Below are positions 58,653-64,000 of a stretch of 64,000 bases of DNA, piece after piece. The number at the start of each line of letters is the position of its first letter. Position 1 is the stretch's first letter. The notes under the pieces are model-generated. The model was not told the DNA's origin, ran no database searches, and saw only the letters and a program-made list of their open reading frames with translations. Made by a program: the position numbers and the translations under genes. This DNA is from Astrocystis sublimbata (taxonomy: Eukaryota; Ascomycota; Sordariomycetes; Xylariales; Xylariaceae), in assembly GCA_022453515.1 (NCBI GenBank), contig JAJNNY010000008.1, positions 868,001-932,000 of the forward strand. The letters are read 5' to 3'.

Positions 58653-59496
58653 ATTTTTAAGGGTGAGAGGAGTGTATTTGATGAATGTGTAAGTAAGTAT
58701 CAGTGAGTGTTGAGTGTGCAGGTGTTGAGGTGATGGCACTGGGAAAGGGCACCAGGGTAGGATGTTGGAAATCGCGGCTTATGAAGTACCTCAAATGGTG
58801 CTATCTTTGACCGAGTGATAATCTAGGAGTCTTTTAAGTTCCATAGCCACCCATCACGATCGATAATTGGAATAGTATAGGAGATTCTTGCAAACCCCAT
58901 CCCATAATATTCCATTACTGTCAAAGACTTATTTGTTTACTGGAGAAAAAAGAAAATGAAGTCTCGATGTTCCCTGTTCTCAGAAGAAACGACCGTCATA
59001 TTCAGTGTTCATTAGTGAGACAAATTGAATGTGTGCAACTGAGGTTGACACAATGTTGCTGTCTCTTTGTCCCATGATGTGCGTCGGTTGGCTCATGGCA
59101 GGTGTTCCAACATTCCATACTGACACTAGCTGCATAATGGACAAAAGGAGTAGGAGGACTCCCATGAGCCGGAAGGATTGTAACATGAAGTGTTGCTATG
59201 CATCAGCTAAAGCATGAGCACTTTTCAAGTGGGCTCTATCAATAAGAGAGTGAAAGGCCTCTCTGGCTGAAAAGGTGGGTAGGTGAGGTGGCATACATGT
59301 ATTAGGTGTATGTTGTTAGGCATTAACAACCGTATTTGCAAAGGCTGATGTAATATAAAGCATTAGATTTACATATGTAGGGGGACATATTAAACAATTA
59401 GAGCGTTTCAATAAACATGTGAGAGGAGTGTGACTGCAGGCACAAGAGAGAGGATCACCAGAGGTTGGGAAGCAGAGTAGGAAAAAGAAAGAGAGT
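58653..59496. other. intergenic region
   Basis: Upstream of the small membrane protein gene. A minus-strand frame at 58980-59186 (68 codons) starts with a signal-peptide-like stretch, but nothing else supports it. No other feature is seen. Confidence 0.4.
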
Positions 59497-59567
59497 GCCG
59501 CACCCCGGACTCGAACCGAGAATCTCTGGATTAGGAGTCCAGCGAGTTACCATTTCTCTAGTACGGC
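59497..59567 (-). tRNA. tRNA-Arg (anticodon CCT)
   Basis: The minus strand folds into a cloverleaf: acceptor GCCGTAC with GTGCGGC and discriminator A; D arm GAG..CTC with a GGTAA loop; anticodon stem CTGGA/TCCAG around loop CTCCTAA, so the anticodon is CCT (reads AGG, Arg); T arm CTCGG-TTCGAGT-CCGGG. No intron. A short T-rich run (TTTCTTTTTCC on the minus strand) about 6-16 bases downstream can serve as RNA polymerase III terminator. End coordinates may be off by one. Confidence 0.93.
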
Positions 59568-60548
59568 GGTTGTGATAACAGCTACGGCATAGCTGTGAAG
59601 CTTGCTTGGTTGTTTGCTTCAAGTGTGAACAGGATACTTAAGTGTGAGAGGCAGGAGCAGAAGGGCAACCGGAGACCGGAGACCAAAAACCGGGCAGTGA
59701 TTGGTTGGCTGGCTTTCCCACGGCAGGCCCAGCCCTGGAGCCGTGTTTGCTACCCAGTGGATGCAGCTGTGACACCTGATCCATAGGGTAGGCGCGTTGC
59801 AGACGAGGTGTATTCACTACAGGTAGGGTAGGTACTATGTTACTATGCCCAAGGCAGGGGCGATGCTGGTCCCCACGCAGCAGGCAACCGTGTAGAGTGG
59901 CAAAGACACTTGAGTCTCACCTGCACTCACCCGAGCTAACAAGCAATCACCTACTGTCACCTACCAGTAGGTAGACACGCACCTTCCTACACGTATCGAT
60001 ATACTTACCTAGGATGAAGTACTTGCCCAAACGTTTACATCAACTTCCCAGGTGGTAAATATACCACCGCTAGACTCAATATCCAGTCTAGGCATCTCAG
60101 ACTGCTGCTCTTTACAGGACTCAAGCTCGGGATATGGGGGCAAGATACTTGAGTGTAGGTAGGCATGTTGTGACTGGTTACATCATGAAAGCCTCTCCAA
60201 GGGTAGTTGGGCAGGATTTCGAATTCCAGTCATCATCATTCATCTATCATATTTATCTCTTCAGAGTTCATTTTTGGCTGCGTCTATCTGCCGGCTGGTG
60301 TCCAAAGCTGTTCATCATCTGACGTCTGTGAGTGCAGCAAACACCACCTATTATATTATCACTACCCTCTCGTAATATCTCGAAGGTCTGTTTGTTCAGT
60401 TATCTGATAACCACAGCTGCGGGCTTAGAAGCGGTCTGTGGTCTGCCCATCTCGGAGCACTTTCATCGCATACCTGCAGAGCTACCTAAGCTAACACAAG
60501 TAGATATGATCTAGGGAGAGTCAATCGCTTGCCAATCTCTTCGAGACC
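59568..60548. other. intergenic region
   Basis: Between the tRNA and the 3' end of the epoxide hydrolase-like gene. TAGGTA/TACCTA words are dense at 59825-60020 (GTAGGGTAGGTAC, CTACCAGTAGGTAG, CTTACCTAGG). No gene seen. Confidence 0.5.
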
Positions 60549-62056
60549 CTACAATGTATTGAAAAAGGATAGCACCGCCTCCAACACAGCCTCGGGTTGC
60601 TCTTGCTGCACCCAGTGACCAGCACCGTCCACCAGTGTGACGCCCCTGAAGCAGCCTGCCTTGACCGTTTTCGCATCTTCATAGCTCTCGAGGGCGCCAG
60701 GCTGCTGATAGTTGCCCCAGTCCTGTTTACCGCTCACAAATGCGCACGGAACTTCGATACTCCTGCCAGCATACAGCAGCAAGTCGCGAGCCGACTGTGG
60801 CGTTGTCGCTGTTTGTGCGCGATACCACTATAGCCACTGGGGTCAGCGACTGCCAATGGAAGCCAAGAGTTGCCCAAGATTCGGAAATAGCGATTTTCTC
60901 GAGAACAGAGATGCCCATTAGGGCCGCCCATGCCCCTGAGACGTGCCAGAAGGGGAATGATAACTCTAAGATCACTTACATTCAAGGCGCCCTGGAACCC
61001 CGTTCGTTTCCACTCGTCGCAATACACTTGAAGATCGTCCTTTGAAAGCCACTTCTCTGTTTTGGTGTAGTCTTCACCAGTCACTAGTGCATACAAGGGT
61101 CAGTACATGCCACTTGTGAAAATAGCCTCCTGCTTTGGGGCCTCTGTTTGCGTACTGTTGCGTGCCACGCTATCAGGCATGGAGTCCTCTTTTCGCATGA
61201 CATAGTATTCAGGCATCGCCGCCATTACAGCGGCATTCCACTCCTTGAGCGGATGGGGGTCGTTCTTGGCCCAGTCTGCAGACTTCAGGTGGAAGTATCC
61301 GCGCAAGAACTTCTCTAGGCCCTGGGGTGGGTTATCCCATTCCGGTGCTGCTTCGGGTGTTGAATTGTACCACTTGTAATGCTTGCGTGGGGGTTCCAGC
61401 CTGGCCAGCTCCGCCTGAATGTCAAGCTTTGCATTTGCTGGTTTTCCTTTCGTCTGCGGCATCGGGGGTGGGTGATGTGGGTGTGATAGCTGAATGGTGG
61501 ATTTGAAGACGTCTGGACGTATTAAAGCCGCCATGGCCGAGCTCACGCCGCCGAAGTCGTGGCCGATGATGCTGAAGACCTCCGCGTATCCCAAACCGTA
61601 TACAAGGCAAACCAAATCACGGACAAGGTTAGTAAAGACATAGTCTTGCAACTCGACATCGTGGAATGACTGTTGCTGTTGCCCCTGTCCAGTTGTCCGA
61701 CCATAGCCCCTCTGGTCCATAGCAACACAGTAATAGCCAGCATCGGCGACCCGTGGTAGGATCTTCCGCCAAGAGTACGCAAGTTCTGGATAGCCACTGT
61801 TGGCCCATAGGAGTCAGCAATCGTCATTCCTTGGTAAGGATCAGATTGTCATCTGAAGGCTTGCATATTAGATGGATAGTAAACACCGATCAACTTACTG
61901 GCAGAATAGCACCATCGGCTTCCCTGGCTCTCCAGCCTGCAACACATGCCAATTGAGGCCGCATGATTCTCGGCAGTCAATGTAGTCTTCCGTGACACCG
62001 ACTGGCAGCTTCATCGGTGGAAGCTGCTCAACTGGCTCGTTTCCATCGTTCCCCAT
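60549..62056 (-). CDS. alpha/beta-hydrolase, epoxide hydrolase-like
   Basis: Four exons, 62056-61899, 61796-61156, 61083-60980 and 60827-60549; 393 residues, phases consistent. Landmarks of soluble epoxide hydrolases: oxyanion loop HGYPELAYSW built across intron 1, MDQRGYGRT, nucleophile Asp133 in IIGHDFGG (haloacid-dehalogenase-like Asp rather than Ser), a cap domain with EYYVMRKED and RTGFQGALNWYR, and the charge-relay His372 in GAGHWVQQEQP. It would hydrolyse epoxides to diols in the cytosol; the natural substrate is unknown, and fluoroacetate-dehalogenase-like activity is an alternative for this fold. Intron 2 uses donor GTACGC, chosen because the frame otherwise stops early. It is co-oriented with the adenylate-forming enzyme 760 bases away. 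Confidence 0.9.
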
Positions 62057-62812
62057 CTTGCTCAACAAGTTGACAGCTGTGCGTCAATGTGGGAATCAAG
62101 TCTTGCAAAGTGAGAGTGATGAGTCAAGTGTATCAGGGCCACAAATATGAATATGACAGTGAGTCACTGCCTGTGCTTGAAGGTATTAAGACAGTTCACG
62201 ACGAACAAATAATTGATCGCAGATACAAGTGGAAGTTCAAATATAAGACGGCCCCTGTGTAGCACCTGATAGCTAGCTAACTACCCCGCAGGAGGAGTGG
62301 TACACTCCGAATGAACGCTATTTGTCAGCATGTGATGGACCATCCTTTCTACCTGATCTGTAGATGTTATGGTTCAACACTTGTGACATGTTTGTTGTCA
62401 TGAATTTCTGGGTTTCATGATATATGAATCAACAGCATTAGTTTCACGTATCATAGTAGCAGTGTGTAACAAGGCCAACACGAAATTCACCTTGCTGTAA
62501 AATCAATAAGTGAACAGCTTCTTTACGTCTCAGATGGATGAGCTCACTGAGCCTCAATCTTGCATAATCTACAGCTACTGATCAGCACCGAGCGTGAAAA
62601 CATGCATCCGTTCAAATCGACGTGGAGCCACGTCGCATCCAGCTGTTGCACTCTTCTTCTGCTTAGTGGAACTCGGGACTCGACTCGAGAGGCACACTCT
62701 GCAAGGTAATCATAGTAACCATTTATATAGAGCGTAATCTTATTCGAACTACTACGCTCGACGTTTGCAGGTAATGTTGAGCAGATGGGCCCATGTTGGA
62801 TGAGCTATCCTT
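62057..62812. other. intergenic region
   Basis: Promoter region of the epoxide hydrolase-like gene and 3' flank of the adenylate-forming enzyme. Nothing else recognised. Confidence 0.5.
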
Positions 62813-64000
62813 TTAAGAACCAACAGGAGAGCATGGCTCCAGCTCACTGTAGCGATCAATGAACTTCATGACTTTGCGCCCCGTGCCGCTTCGCTCAAAA
62901 CCATCCATGCTCTCAACGAATTTGAGAGAAAATCTGTGGGCGTTCATATCATAGACATGAAGAAAAGAAGTGATACGATCAGCGATAGCGTGTTGAGTCG
63001 GCATAGCATCCTGCCCTCGCGTGGCACAGAAGACCCGGACTTCTAGCGATGATACCGAGAAAAAGGAAAATGCTATCTTACCGAGGATCACTTGCCATTG
63101 GAGGACGGCAGGTTCCGCGCTCATCAACGACGTAAGGGCTGCAAAGTCGATATACTCTCCGTCCCAGCTGAAACTAAAACGGCGATCACGGCCCGTCAGA
63201 CGGAGGACACGGAGGTAGTGCCGGTCAGTTCCGGATAGCTGATCATGCACTGTATCGGGGAGGTCATGGAGAGATCCGATATCGCCGGTTACGTAGCGCA
63301 CAAGAGGATGCTTCAGGCGCGTAAGAGATGTCTGGACAACGACTCCCCGCTCGCCGTCAGGTAAGGGGTCGCATATGGCATCACGCTCTGTACAATTGGG
63401 CGGGAAGATCTCAACCAGCGAGGTGCGTGTGTCGAATATGAAGTCGACGGAACCTTCAGGGGTACCTGCTTGCGTCAGATCGGCATGACTGGCTGCCCAG
63501 GGCCCAGATTCGGCACTGGCGAACATCGAGCAGATCTTGACTTGGCCAAGGACCCGTGCTATGTATCCCCGCTGTGCTGGAGTGAGTACTTCTGACGTGT
63601 ATATGATCTTGTCCAGTTTAATAAGCTCGCGCTTTTCGAAAGGAAGGCTGGATATGTGGTGCACGATCTCAGTGATCTGGCTGCTGTCGCCCGTCAATAC
63701 GTTGACGTGGTACTTGGTAAGCAACGTGGACACGTCGGCCGCCGACATCCAATTGCCTGCGCTGAGTACAGAGGCTCCGGCATTTTCTAGGACTTCGAGC
63801 ACGAGGTCCAACGACCTAGTAGAAAACATGTCAACACCGACTATCGCGTATAACCTGAGTGGTTCACGGCCTACCTATACAGCTCACCGGCGCTGTGCAC
63901 TGTCAAGACCCACTCGCCCGGGCTGACCACCCCTATTTCTCGCAACAGGCGACCGAAAGTTGCCCTCTGTCTACGATTTTCTACCGCGTCGGTTGCAAAG
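62813..64000 (-). CDS. phenylacetate-CoA-ligase-like adenylate-forming enzyme (5' end outside window)
   Basis: Two exons seen, 64000-63875 (continuing beyond the window) and 63815-62813; about 376 residues of the C-terminal part. Seen: WVLTVHSAGELYRSLDLVLEVLENAGASVLSAG, where the PaaK-type family has its middle substrate/nucleotide region; SMFASAESGPWA as the adenine-binding block; GVVVQTSLTRLKHPLVRYVTGDIG, the conserved PLIRYRTGD-type block; LRLTGRDRRF opening the C-terminal lobe. It would activate a carboxylate with ATP, forming an acyl-adenylate and possibly a CoA thioester; the substrate cannot be told. The 59-base intron is phase 2. Its N-terminal P-loop must lie outside the window. Confidence 0.8.

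Noticed and set aside
1..64000. CRISPR arrays, bacterial operons, riboswitches or prophage.
   Set aside because: The window is eukaryotic nuclear DNA with spliceosomal introns; no regularly spaced repeat array of that kind is present.

Overview
This window is nuclear DNA of a filamentous ascomycete (Pezizomycotina). The evidence is split genes with short introns (about 50-200 bases, GT..AG, CTAAC-type branch points), a nimA-type mitotic kinase, a cerato-platanin, a fungal cutinase-like esterase, a heme-thiolate peroxidase, a fungal M64 metalloprotease and a nuclear tRNA-Arg. Class cannot be fixed from the sequence alone; Sordariomycetes or Leotiomycetes are plausible. Nineteen protein genes and one tRNA can be supported. 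Exon models were built by hand from reading frame, phase and splice signals, and every multi-exon model given here closes in frame.

Layout. 0.7-1.9 kb: membrane-anchored SGNH hydrolase (-). 3.1-5.1 kb: ankyrin protein with two BTB domains (-), divergent from nimA (5.9-8.1 kb, +). After a 3.5 kb gene-free stretch come a mucin-like single-pass membrane protein (11.6-12.6 kb, +), a secreted Pro/Asp-repeat protein with a four-cysteine C-terminal domain (13.8-15.1 kb, +) and a 2577-residue coiled-coil protein with PAM2-like motifs (17.4-25.3 kb, +). 27.0-30.5 kb carries two secreted products, a cerato-platanin and an M64 metalloprotease (both +). 31.4-36.1 kb has a D-lactate dehydrogenase-like enzyme (-) and a MATE exporter (+). 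36.9-41.2 kb has a cysteine-rich secreted protein with an acidic tail (-) and a chloroperoxidase/peroxygenase (-). 43.9-48.1 kb has an MFS transporter (+) and a cutinase-like esterase (+). 48.6-51.1 kb is a divergent kinase-like gene (+) of ten exons, two of whose introns are copies of one another: a pair of introner-like elements. 53.5-57.2 kb encodes a coiled-coil protein with a long Lys/Ser/Asp/Gln repeat (+). 58.1-58.7 kb is a small multi-pass membrane protein (-), 59.5 kb a tRNA-Arg (-), 60.5-62.1 kb an epoxide hydrolase-like enzyme (-), and the window ends inside a phenylacetate-CoA-ligase-like gene (-).

How they fit together. The secretome genes (SGNH hydrolase, cerato-platanin, metalloprotease, small cysteine protein, peroxygenase, cutinase) suggest a plant-associated or plant-debris lifestyle, but they are dispersed among housekeeping genes and do not form one operon-like unit. 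The adjacent epoxide hydrolase and adenylate-forming enzyme at the right edge may belong to a metabolic locus that continues outside. The two observations most worth following are the paired introner-like elements at 48.7 and 50.4 kb and the multi-PAM2-like giant coiled-coil protein, which resembles in layout the Upa2 scaffold of endosomal mRNA transport in Ustilago.
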